A stretch of 64,000 bases of DNA, taken from NCBI RefSeq assembly GCF_000503775.1, contig NZ_KI629785.1:372001-436000 (forward strand), given 5' to 3'. The stretch comes from Brevibacillus panacihumi W25. GTDB lineage: Bacteria; Bacillota; Bacilli; Brevibacillales; Brevibacillaceae. Numbering within the stretch: the stretch's first letter is position 1; each line of letters starts with the position of its first letter. Under the pieces are notes generated by a model. It worked only from the letters and a program-made list of their open reading frames with translations, did no database searches and was not told the DNA's origin. The position numbers and the translations under genes were made by a program. Positions 35,590 to 42,971 of this stretch are shown piece by piece.

Positions 35590-36846
35590 ATGGTATGGTT
35601 CCATTCCATTCTCTCACGCTATGACCCGACGATCTGGATTCGATTCATCGGGACCGTCCTTACCACGTTTGCTGGTTTCATGCTCCGTCCCTTTCTTGCC
35701 TTCTATCTCTATGACAAAATGGATGGAAACCTGTTAGTCGCTGCCCTCGTCACTAGCCTGCATCCCTTGACAGGCATGATCTCGAATCTGTTTGCGGGCA
35801 GCCTGTCGGACAAATACGGTCGAAAGCCTTTGATGGTCGCTGCGCTGCTGATTGAATCTGTCTCCATGGCGGGTTATATCTGGGCAGAATCCATCTATGC
35901 GTTTGCTGCTTTGACTATTTTGAACGGTATCGGAGCATCCTTGTTCTGGCCAGCAGCTAGCGCTCAAGTGACTGATGTCGTGCCGGAGGAAAAACGCAGC
36001 GAGGTCTTTGCCCTTTTGCATACAGCCCTCAATCTGGGGGCAGCCGCTGGTCCTTTGATCGGTGTGGCAATCTACAAGGTGAATCCCGGCATCGCTTTTG
36101 GTTTTTGTTCTTTTATGTTGCTCATTTACTGTATGCTGATTATTTGGAAAGTACCTGAAACTTTGCCCAAAGAGAAGCGTGATCCGGAGCAAAAAATGGA
36201 AAAACAGGCAGATGACGCTCCGCGCATGAAAATCAGCGAGCATCCTATGCTGATCTGGATGACGATCGCAGCGATCCCGGTTGCTTTGTTGTATTCCCAG
36301 GTGGAGATTATTTTGCCGCAGCATCTGAGAACTCAATTCGACGACTTCCTGACGGTGTTTGCCACCCTGATGACCATCAACGGTGCCCTCGTCGTATGCT
36401 GTCAACTTGCCATCGCCAAATATGCGGATCGTTTTCCCGCGCACAAAGTCATTCTCATCGCCTACGGCTTTCTCGCCTGTGTCGGGTTCGGATACGGTTG
36501 GGCACCCACCTTGGTCCTGCTGATCATCGCTGAAGTTCTGTTTACCATTGGTGAGATGCTGTATGGACCACAGATCCAGAAATCTATCTCCCTGCTCGCC
36601 CCCGAAGCATATCGCGGCCGCTATTTTTCCATATTCGGTCTCAACTACGGTGTGACAGGGACATTGGGTCCTTCTGTCGGCGCTGTCGCGTTTCGCAATA
36701 TCGGCGGTGCGTACTGGTTTTCCCTGATCGGTGTCCTGCTTTTCATCGCTGGAGTGTTCCAGTATAGAAACGTAAAGAAAGCCTTGACTGGCCCCGCAAC
36801 AGTAACCGGGGTTGAGACAAAGCAAGAAGCCTCTCTTCAGACCTGA
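35590..36846 (+). CDS. Major facilitator superfamily transporter
   Basis: 418 residues, 12 membrane segments, with the MFS loop motif GSLSDKYGRKPLM between TM2 and TM3 and a long central loop (about 195-215). The overall layout is of the drug:H+ antiporter kind, but no substrate can be named. GAGGG lies about 10 nt upstream of ATG. It is divergent from DUF47-pit. Confidence 0.88.
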   Translation: MVWFHSILSRYDPTIWIRFIGTVLTTFAGFMLRPFLAFYLYDKMDGNLLVAALVTSLHPLTGMISNLFAGSLSDKYGRKPLMVAALLIESVSMAGYIWAESIYAFAALTILNGIGASLFWPAASAQVTDVVPEEKRSEVFALLHTALNLGAAAGPLIGVAIYKVNPGIAFGFCSFMLLIYCMLIIWKVPETLPKEKRDPEQKMEKQADDAPRMKISEHPMLIWMTIAAIPVALLYSQVEIILPQHLRTQFDDFLTVFATLMTINGALVVCCQLAIAKYADRFPAHKVILIAYGFLACVGFGYGWAPTLVLLIIAEVLFTIGEMLYGPQIQKSISLLAPEAYRGRYFSIFGLNYGVTGTLGPSVGAVAFRNIGGAYWFSLIGVLLFIAGVFQYRNVKKALTGPATVTGVETKQEASLQT

Positions 36847-36852
36847 TTCTCA

Positions 36853-36894
36853 AAAGCCTGATGCTTGCTCGTTTGCCAAGCGCCAGGCTTTTTC
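36853..36894 (+). terminator. Terminator of the MFS gene
   Basis: AAAGCCTG/CAGGCTTT with an inner GCTTG/CAAGC pairing is followed by TTTTT. Confidence 0.78.
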
Positions 36895-37047
36895 ATGTCC
36901 AACCCACACATCCCTTCATAACGCATCCAGGATGATCACCATCCGGATCGCAATCCTTCGATAGTTTGTTACTTCTTCTCTCATCATGCATGGGATTTAC
37001 TGGGTAGGGGAAAATGAGAATACCTACCAAATAGGGAAGTGAGTTTT

Positions 37048-38112
37048 ATGCCCCGCATCGAAGCCGTTGCGACTGTCGTGCCGCCACATGTAGTTCACCA
37101 GGAAGAGTCGAGGGCATTGGCACGTCATTTTTTTCAAGATGCCTTTCCGGATATTGATCGTTTGCTCGGGGTCTTTGCTCAAAGCCAAATCCGCAAACGC
37201 CATTTTTGCATGCCGCTTGACTGGTTTGCCCAAGACCAGGCATTCGCTGCAAAAAACCGCTTGTACATCGAGCATGCGGAGGCGCTGGCAGGGGAAGCTT
37301 CTTCGCTTTGTCTGGAAAAAGCGGGATTGACAGCCGACTCCATCGATTGCTTGATGTTCGTCTCCAGCACTGGAATCGCTACCCCGAGCCTAGATTCCCG
37401 ACTGGTGAACAGATTGGGACTGCGTCCGGACATCACCCGTGTCCCTTTATGGGGCTTGGGCTGTGCAGGCGGCGCTATGGGACTGTCGCGGGCGTGCGAA
37501 TATGCCCGCGCCTACCCACAGCGCAGAATCCTCCTGGTTAGCGTGGAATTATGCGGGCTGACTTTTATTCGCCAGGACATGTCCAAAAGCAATCTTGTCG
37601 CTACCTGCCTGTTTGGAGACGGAGCGGCAGCAGTATTGGTTGAAGGTGACGCCGTCGAGCGACGATCGTCATCGCCTCAGCTGCACTTCTGTGCTTCCCG
37701 CACCACGACCTGGCCCGATACACTCGATGTGATGGGCTGGGAAGTGACCGAACCAGGGTTGAAGGTGGTGTTTTCTCGTGACATTCCGACTCTGATTCGG
37801 CAATCCATGAAAGAAAATGTGGAAGACTTCCTCGACCCGTTCGAAACAAGCCTGCATGATTTGAACCATTATATCTTTCATCCCGGCGGAGCCAAGGTAT
37901 TGACGGCTTATCAGCAATCCTTGGGTCTCTCCCCAGAGGCGACGAGATTATCAGAAGAAGTTTTGCACGACTTCGGCAACATGTCCTCTCCCACCGTATT
38001 ATTCGTGCTGGAAAAGAGCCTGGAACGACAATGGAATGCAGGAGAGAAAGGGCTGGTTGCCGCCCTGGGGCCTGGTTTCAGCTCTGAACTTCTCTTGCTG
38101 GAAGCGAGGTGA
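37048..38112 (+). CDS. bpsA: Type III polyketide synthase (alkylpyrone synthase-like)
   Basis: 354-residue chalcone/stilbene synthase-fold enzyme. The catalytic Cys is in GLGCAGGAMG (about 138), His in FHPGGAK and Asn in GNMSSPTVLF. In B. subtilis the pair BpsA-BpsB makes triketide pyrones and methyl-ethers them; the same two genes lie here in the same order. ATG 37048 follows GGGAAG by 8 nt; the GTG three codons earlier is rejected. The products would be long-chain alkylpyrones fed by acyl-CoA or acyl-ACP. Confidence 0.93.
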   Translation: MPRIEAVATVVPPHVVHQEESRALARHFFQDAFPDIDRLLGVFAQSQIRKRHFCMPLDWFAQDQAFAAKNRLYIEHAEALAGEASSLCLEKAGLTADSIDCLMFVSSTGIATPSLDSRLVNRLGLRPDITRVPLWGLGCAGGAMGLSRACEYARAYPQRRILLVSVELCGLTFIRQDMSKSNLVATCLFGDGAAAVLVEGDAVERRSSSPQLHFCASRTTTWPDTLDVMGWEVTEPGLKVVFSRDIPTLIRQSMKENVEDFLDPFETSLHDLNHYIFHPGGAKVLTAYQQSLGLSPEATRLSEEVLHDFGNMSSPTVLFVLEKSLERQWNAGEKGLVAALGPGFSSELLLLEAR

Positions 38113-38117
38113 AAGAC

Positions 38118-38639
38118 ATGGCCTTTTTTTGGCTGGTCATGGGAGTCGTGCTGCTTCAACGCTTAGGAGAGCTGATTCTGGCCAATCGAAATGCCCGGCT
38201 GATACGCTCCCTTGGAGGCTACGAAATCGGCTCAGACCATTACAAATACATCGTACTCCTCCATCTGCTTTTCTTTCTCAGCTTGATCTGGGAGGTAGTG
38301 GCAGGTCAAAAAGTCCCCCTCCTTCCGAACGGATGGCTATTCCCCTTTACCTCGTTCGTGCTTGCTCAGTTCTTGCGTTACTGGTGTATCATCAGTCTGG
38401 GACGACACTGGAATACGCGCATCCTCGTCTTGCCGGGATCGAAACCCGTCAGACGGGGTCCATACCGCTTTCTTCGCCATCCCAATTATCTGGTCGTCGG
38501 CATCGAACTGCTTGCATTGCCTCTTACCTTCCAGGCTTATGCGACGGCGATCCTATTCACACTGTTAAATGCTTGGCTGCTGCTGAAGGTCCGCATCCCG
38601 ATGGAGCAGCAGGCCGTATACGCTCGCCGGGAACCATAA
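38118..38639 (+). CDS. bpsB: Isoprenylcysteine methyltransferase-like O-methyltransferase (BpsB type)
   Basis: 173 residues, four or five membrane segments and the ICMT-family C-terminal motif RGPYRFLRHPNYLVV that binds SAM. It most likely methylates the alkylpyrone made by the preceding synthase. It starts 5 nt after the bpsA stop, with GAGG inside the last bpsA codons. Confidence 0.9.
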   Translation: MAFFWLVMGVVLLQRLGELILANRNARLIRSLGGYEIGSDHYKYIVLLHLLFFLSLIWEVVAGQKVPLLPNGWLFPFTSFVLAQFLRYWCIISLGRHWNTRILVLPGSKPVRRGPYRFLRHPNYLVVGIELLALPLTFQAYATAILFTLLNAWLLLKVRIPMEQQAVYARREP

Positions 38640-38643
38640 AAAA

Positions 38644-38679
38644 ACTCGACCCCACTTTCATGGAGTCGAGTTTTTTTTT
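38644..38679 (+). terminator. Terminator of bpsAB
   Basis: ACTCGAC/GTCGAGT stem with a 14-nt loop followed by T8-9. Confidence 0.85.
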
Positions 38680-38756
38680 GATTCTTATGTTTATTTTTCT
38701 CTCAGAGCGGGTACAGGAGGAAAGACCCATATTCTATTCCTTGAGGTGGATAAAAC

Positions 38757-39077
38757 GTGAATCACTCAACCATGCATGAACCTCTGGAAGCGCGTCGGAT
38801 GATTGTCCGAGAATTTATCGAACTGATCAATACCACTCCAGATGAAGAAGGGCAAGCAGCCGTACAAAAGTTCTTGCGGTACTTGCAAAGCCTGCTGCGA
38901 ATCAAACAAGTAGTGCCCCCTGTCGTGGAGATCATGACAGTCATCAAGCATACCAAGCCTGTACTCTACCATTCAGCGCGGCGAACGGTGCTGAAGACCA
39001 GCAATCTGTATATGCTCTTCCAGGTCGACATGAGTCTTTCTCTTGCTCAGGAACGGCTGGACCAGTACAGGGACTAA
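38757..39077 (+). CDS. Conserved-looking helical protein, unknown
   Basis: 106 residues, mostly amphipathic helices without membrane segments or Cys. GTG 38757 has GAGGTGG 7 nt upstream; ATG at 38772 is an alternative. It converges on the M29 peptidase gene with 5 nt between stops. No family is recognised. Confidence 0.6.
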   Translation: MNHSTMHEPLEARRMIVREFIELINTTPDEEGQAAVQKFLRYLQSLLRIKQVVPPVVEIMTVIKHTKPVLYHSARRTVLKTSNLYMLFQVDMSLSLAQERLDQYRD

Positions 39078-39082
39078 TCTGC

Positions 39083-40198
39083 CTATTCTTTTAACTGCTC
39101 GGGATTGAGTGCATCAAGCTCAGGCAAGACAAAACGTCCATCCTTGCGAATCAGCACATCGTCAAACCAAATTTCTCCACCGCCCCAGTCAGGACGTTGA
39201 ATGGAGACCATGTCCCAGTGTACAGATGAGTGATTGCCGTTGTACGCCGTATCGTAGCATTGGCCTGGCGTAAAATGGAAGCTTCCATCAATCTTTTCGT
39301 CAAACAAGATGTCTTTCATCGGGGTCGTGATGTAGGGATTGACCCCGATCGCAAACTCTCCGATATATCGTGCCCCTTCATCCATATCCAGGATCTGGTT
39401 GAGGCGTTCTGAATCATTCGCTGTCGCGTCGACAATTTTGCCGTCTTTAAAAGTGAGACAGACGTTTTCAAACGTGAAGCCATTATAAGGTGTAGGGGCG
39501 TTATGGGTGATCGTACCGTTGACTGAATCCCTTACCGGTGCTGTATACACCTCTCCATCGGGAATATTGCGCAATCCCGAGCATTTGACTGCCGGAATAT
39601 CCTTGATCGAAAAGGAAAGGTCCGTACCGGGACCCGTGATGCGAACACGATCTGTCCGGTTCATGAGTGTGACCAGGCTTTCCATCGCTGCATCCATCTT
39701 GGCATAATCCATCGTACATACTTGGAAATAAAAGTCCTCAAATGCTGCTGTAGACATGTTCGCAAGTTGGGCCATCGAGGCATTGGGATACCGGAGCACC
39801 ACCCATTTGGTTTTGGGTACGCGAATATCCATCACCGGACGTTCGTACAGTCGGGAGTACATGCTGAGCTTCTCCCCCGGAACATCTGCCATTTCATTAA
39901 TATTGCTCGCTGCCCTGATTCCAATATAGCCATCCATTTTCTCCATGAGTTGCTTCTCGTTCTCTGCCATGACTGCCAACTGTGTCTCATTGCAGTTCAT
40001 CGCAATTGCTCTGCTGATCACAGGATCGACGAGTTGCACGTAGGGATTTCCTTGAGCTTTGTAAATTTCGCTGACCAGTGCCTGTACCAAATCAGGCACT
40101 TCTCCTTTTGCATTGATCAAGATGTTCTCTCCTGGCTGGACCCGAACCGAGTAGTTGACCAGCAAATGAGCTAACTTCTCCAATCGAGGATCTTTCAT
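39083..40198 (-). CDS. M29 family metallo-aminopeptidase
   Basis: 371-residue aminopeptidase of the AmpS/PepS type. Metal-site residues lie in GEVYTAPVRDSVNG (Glu), NDSERL, EFAIGVNPYI (Glu) and GNHSSVHWDMV (His, Asp). It removes N-terminal residues from peptides in the cytosol. AAGGAG precedes the ATG. Confidence 0.94.
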   Translation of the reverse strand: MKDPRLEKLAHLLVNYSVRVQPGENILINAKGEVPDLVQALVSEIYKAQGNPYVQLVDPVISRAIAMNCNETQLAVMAENEKQLMEKMDGYIGIRAASNINEMADVPGEKLSMYSRLYERPVMDIRVPKTKWVVLRYPNASMAQLANMSTAAFEDFYFQVCTMDYAKMDAAMESLVTLMNRTDRVRITGPGTDLSFSIKDIPAVKCSGLRNIPDGEVYTAPVRDSVNGTITHNAPTPYNGFTFENVCLTFKDGKIVDATANDSERLNQILDMDEGARYIGEFAIGVNPYITTPMKDILFDEKIDGSFHFTPGQCYDTAYNGNHSSVHWDMVSIQRPDWGGGEIWFDDVLIRKDGRFVLPELDALNPEQLKE

Positions 40199-40291
40199 AT
40201 TCGCTCACTCCTTTTTCAATTTTCTGATTCCTCTTGTATTTTTAACGATAAACACCTGTATGTCAATAAAATATTTTTTAATGATTTTTTA

Positions 40292-40314
40292 GACCAGCCC
40301 TGTTCGGACTGGCC
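40292..40314 (-). promoter_or_regulatory. Hairpin between the 50-residue protein gene and the aminopeptidase
   Basis: GGCCAGTCC/GGGCTGGTC (two G-U pairs, 5-nt loop) on the minus strand begins 7 nt after the stop at 40321. It is followed by TAAAAAAT rather than a U-run, so it is a weak terminator candidate. Confidence 0.4.
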
Positions 40315-40320
40315 TCTTGC

Positions 40321-40473
40321 CTATTCTTCCTCTGTGAGCTCCGCTTGATCGATCGTTCCCATGTTGTAGACGTCGCCGATCTGTTCCTGGACAACAGCTA
40401 CTCCTTCTTCTTCTTGCAAAGCATTCTCCGCACTCGCAACTTTTCCCTCTTGCGGATTTTGACGTTTTGCCAT
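40321..40473 (-). CDS. Small acidic protein, possibly YozQ/DUF4025-like
   Basis: 50 residues from ATG 40473, preceded by GGGAGG. The end QIGDVYNMGTIDQAELTEEE has the Y-x-x-GTIDQ pattern I associate with the YozQ/DUF4025 family of small Bacillales proteins; that match is from memory and moderate. The function is unknown. Confidence 0.6.
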   Translation of the reverse strand: MAKRQNPQEGKVASAENALQEEEGVAVVQEQIGDVYNMGTIDQAELTEEE

Positions 40474-40535
40474 CCGTTTTTCCTCCCTTCCTTTCTCTGG
40501 TCTAGTTTGTGCGGAGGCTTGCCATTTCACGCATG

Positions 40536-40571
40536 AAAAAACGCCTTGCTCACGAGGAGCAACGCGCTTTT
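40536..40571 (-). terminator. Terminator of the GW-repeat protein gene
   Basis: TTGCTC/GAGCAA extended by CGC/GCG on the minus strand, followed by T6. Confidence 0.8.
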
Positions 40572-40583
40572 TCGTTTTGATGC

Positions 40584-41234
40584 TTATTTATCGGAATCGT
40601 TGTTAGGGGCTGTCCAAGTCCAGCCGGTGCGGCTTCCGGAATTTTGGTAAGCATCGTTCTTGATCACTACACCTTCCGAATCTTCGAGTGGAGCTGCTAC
40701 CCAACCATGTGCTACTGCTGGTTGGTCTTGTTTTTTCACCAGTACGAACTCATCTTCCTTCGGCATGGTAATCCAGCCGTGTTGAGCGATGTTTTCTGCA
40801 GCAGCAGGGCTTACTACGTAGTATTCATCTTCCTTCGGCATCAGAACCCAGCCATTTTGAGTGATGTTCTCAGCTTGAGCTGGAGTAAGAATCAGGAATT
40901 CGTCTTCTTTTGGTGCTGTTACCCAGCCATTCGGAGCCACTGCTGGATCGTTGGCTTTGGGAGAGTAGATGAAGTAGTTATCTTCTTGTGGCATCGTAAT
41001 CCAGCCGCCCTGTACGGTTGCAGGAGCTTCAGGTGCTTTTGGTGCTGTTTGTTGCGCTTCAGTAGCTTCTTCTTCAACTGTCGCTTGTGAGTCTGTTGCT
41101 TCTTCTTGGACTACAGCTTGCGTTTCTGTTTGCGTCGCGGTTGTCGCGGCTTCTTCGGCACAGGCGGATTGAGCGAACAATGCCGCCCCCAAGACAAATG
41201 TTCCCATCATCAGTGTGTTACTCTTTTTCATCAT
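40584..41234 (-). CDS. Exported protein with tandem GW-x-x-P-x-ED repeats
   Basis: 216 residues: signal peptide (basic MMKKS, hydrophobic 7-22, cleavage after ACA near 26), a Thr/Glu/Ala/Gln-rich linker (about 27-75), then five tandem units of about 25 residues with consensus [NH]GW[IV]xxPKED[EN][FY]xxxxP, and a final GWTWTAPNNDSDK. No family is recognised. It has no anchor motif, so it is probably secreted or wall-associated. ATG 41234 follows AGGAG; a second ATG is one codon later. It follows a MarR gene by 68 nt on the same strand. Confidence 0.75.
   Translation of the reverse strand: MMKKSNTLMMGTFVLGAALFAQSACAEEAATTATQTETQAVVQEEATDSQATVEEEATEAQQTAPKAPEAPATVQGGWITMPQEDNYFIYSPKANDPAVAPNGWVTAPKEDEFLILTPAQAENITQNGWVLMPKEDEYYVVSPAAAENIAQHGWITMPKEDEFVLVKKQDQPAVAHGWVAAPLEDSEGVVIKNDAYQNSGSRTGWTWTAPNNDSDK
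40640..41009 (-). repeat. Five in-frame 25-codon repeats
   Basis: DNA encoding the five GW..P.ED units. The most similar copies are units two and three (NGWVTAPKEDEF and NGWVLMPKEDEY, each followed by a PAxAENI segment); the last unit is the most diverged. Confidence 0.7.
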
Positions 41235-41302
41235 GTACACTCCTGTCTCGTAATACCACCTTGCCAACCACGTTTCCCCCGCGATGCCTCAAGCAGCATT
41301 CC

Positions 41303-41731
41303 CTACAAACATTGCCTCATTTTTTCCAGACAATTGGTGAATTGTTCGAGTTCTTCGTCCGTCAGCTTTTCAGTCAGATTGGCAACCAATAGCCTTCTTC
41401 TGGCCAAGAGCCCTTCTATGACCGGAATCGCCTTCGGTGCGAGAGTTACCCATACAACTCGGCGATCCACGTCATCACGGACGCGATCCACGAGATTTGC
41501 CTTCACCAATCGATTGAGCGCAATGGTAGTTGCACTATTCGACTGCCTCAATATGCTCGCCAGATCAGACACGGTACTTCTTTTCACTTGATGAAGCACG
41601 CGCATCAAAATGAACTGTTTGGGACTGATCTCTACTTCTTCTACCAGCCACTGGCTTATAAAAAAGCGGGCCATTTCAGAAAATACACGATCCAGTTCCT
41701 CAAGTTTACTGGCGCGGGACATATCGTTCAC
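41303..41731 (-). CDS. MarR family transcriptional regulator
   Basis: 142 residues with a winged helix-turn-helix (TVSDLASILRQSNSATTIALNRLVKANLV, in parts) and the wing DRVRDDVDRRVVWVTL. The GTG at 41731 is preferred because AGG(TGAT) lies 7 nt upstream; ATG 41722 is the alternative. It is encoded directly before the GW-repeat protein, which may be its target. The ligand is unknown. Confidence 0.9.
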   Translation of the reverse strand: MNDMSRASKLEELDRVFSEMARFFISQWLVEEVEISPKQFILMRVLHQVKRSTVSDLASILRQSNSATTIALNRLVKANLVDRVRDDVDRRVVWVTLAPKAIPVIEGLLARRRLLVANLTEKLTDEELEQFTNCLEKMRQCL

Positions 41732-42107
41732 ATCATCACCTATTTTCAGAGTTACTACACTATTTATAAAAATATTATAGTTTATGTTGATAAAGAGCAA
41801 GTGTAATCTCCTCATCATTCTGAAAATGGGGGTATGTACATGATTTAACAAAGTGTTTATTACTTAATATTTTTATGGTAAAACTATTTCCAAATTCATA
41901 TTACAATAATGTGGAAAGAATGACAAGGCGAGAAATTGTCTAATTTGTGACAGTCAAAATCCTCCCTTTCACCACCCATTTTCATTTCCCATGAATTACT
42001 TTCTTCTCACTTCCCAAAGCATGTATAATAGAAGGGCAGCGAAGAACCTGCATGCTGTTGTCCGGCGTTAGCCGCACGCGAAACTACATACATAGGAGAT
42101 CAATTGG
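41732..42107. other. 376-nt divergent intergenic region, marR and lepB
   Basis: Strongly AT-rich on the marR side, with TATAAT on the minus strand near 41775-41780 but no well-spaced -35. A -10 element for lepB lies at 42024. No open frame or strong hairpin is seen between 41820 and 41990. Confidence 0.5.
42024..42029 (+). promoter_or_regulatory. -10 element upstream of lepB
   Basis: A perfect TATAAT 79 nt before the lepB ATG. The -35 position reads TTCTTC, a weak match, so the promoter assignment is tentative. Confidence 0.35.
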
Positions 42108-42668
42108 ATGGAACAGACCCCACAAGAGACAAAATGGAGATCGGAACTTTTGGATTGGCTCAAATCATTTGTCCTGATTGGTGCCATCACAGCCTTGATC
42201 TACATCTTTATCATGGCTCCCTACGTTGTACAAGGACGCTCCATGGAGAGTACGCTGCATGACCGTGAGCGAGTGATTGTCAACAAAGCGATTTATTATC
42301 TGCAAGACCCTCACCCCGGCGACATCGTGATTATTCATCCAGATGCCAGTGGCGATAACTGGATCAAGCGAGTCATCGCTGTTGCAGGTGATAAAGTAGA
42401 AGCAAAAAATGATCAGCTGTACATCAACGACCAGCCATTGGATGAGCCGTACCTCGCCGAGAACAAGCAGAAAGCTGCAGCGGCAGGGGTTACTTTGACC
42501 GATGATTTCGGCCCCATAACAGTCGAACCAGGAAGCGTGTTCGTCATGGGTGACAACCGCAATAACAGCATGGACAGCCGTATGATCGGGCCAGTCAGGC
42601 TGGATCATGTAGTCGGCCGTGCAGAAGTGGTCTATTGGCCACTGTCCAGCATTCGCATTCCGAGATAG
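42108..42668 (+). CDS. lepB: Signal peptidase I
   Basis: 186-residue SipS-type leader peptidase with one N-terminal membrane anchor (about 20-40). The catalytic Ser is in GRSMESTL (about 45), Lys in DNWIKRVIAV (about 87), and box E is GDNRNNSMDSR. It cleaves signal peptides at the outer membrane face. AGGAG precedes ATG. Confidence 0.96.
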   Translation: MEQTPQETKWRSELLDWLKSFVLIGAITALIYIFIMAPYVVQGRSMESTLHDRERVIVNKAIYYLQDPHPGDIVIIHPDASGDNWIKRVIAVAGDKVEAKNDQLYINDQPLDEPYLAENKQKAAAAGVTLTDDFGPITVEPGSVFVMGDNRNNSMDSRMIGPVRLDHVVGRAEVVYWPLSSIRIPR

Positions 42669-42707
42669 CACTACTTTTTTCCCTCTTCACACCTGGGAGG
42701 TCTGCCT

Positions 42708-42739
42708 GGAAGGTAAAATCACTAAGGCTTTTACCTTCC
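42708..42739. repeat. 11-bp inverted repeat at a convergent gene end
   Basis: GGAAGGTAAAA/TTTTACCTTCC perfect stem with a 10-nt loop between lepB and the 42731 gene, whose stop codon lies in one arm. No U-run follows on either strand, so it may be a processing or roadblock structure rather than a classic terminator. Confidence 0.5.
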
Positions 42740-42931
42740 CAACCTCCTGCGGGATTCCAAATGCGCTAGCTGCTCCTCGATTTTCTCCAGCAAAAATTCG
42801 CAATCATCGATTTCATATTGGTTGTGATCCTCCCTGTGCCACTTCAAACAAAACAAGACATGTTTCTTCCATTCTTCCAATTCTTCGTGCGTACAGCTCC
42901 TAACTTTCTCTACGGCTTGTTCGTGGTGCAT
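42731..42931 (-). CDS. Small helical protein, unknown
   Basis: 66 residues with two Cys (about 13 and 28) and a HREDH segment, predicted helical and charged throughout. GGAAGGTGAC precedes the ATG at 42931. It begins 40 nt after the 3' end of the group II intron. No family is recognised. Confidence 0.6.
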   Translation of the reverse strand: MHHEQAVEKVRSCTHEELEEWKKHVLFCLKWHREDHNQYEIDDCEFLLEKIEEQLAHLESRRRLGR

Positions 42932-42971
42932 CCTGTCACCTTCCCACTTTTGTTTATGTTTGTCGTGTCGA

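Noticed and set aside
35734-36825. 363-codon minus-strand frame opposite the MFS transporter
   Set aside because: Antisense shadow of membrane-segment codons; no start signal and no family resemblance.
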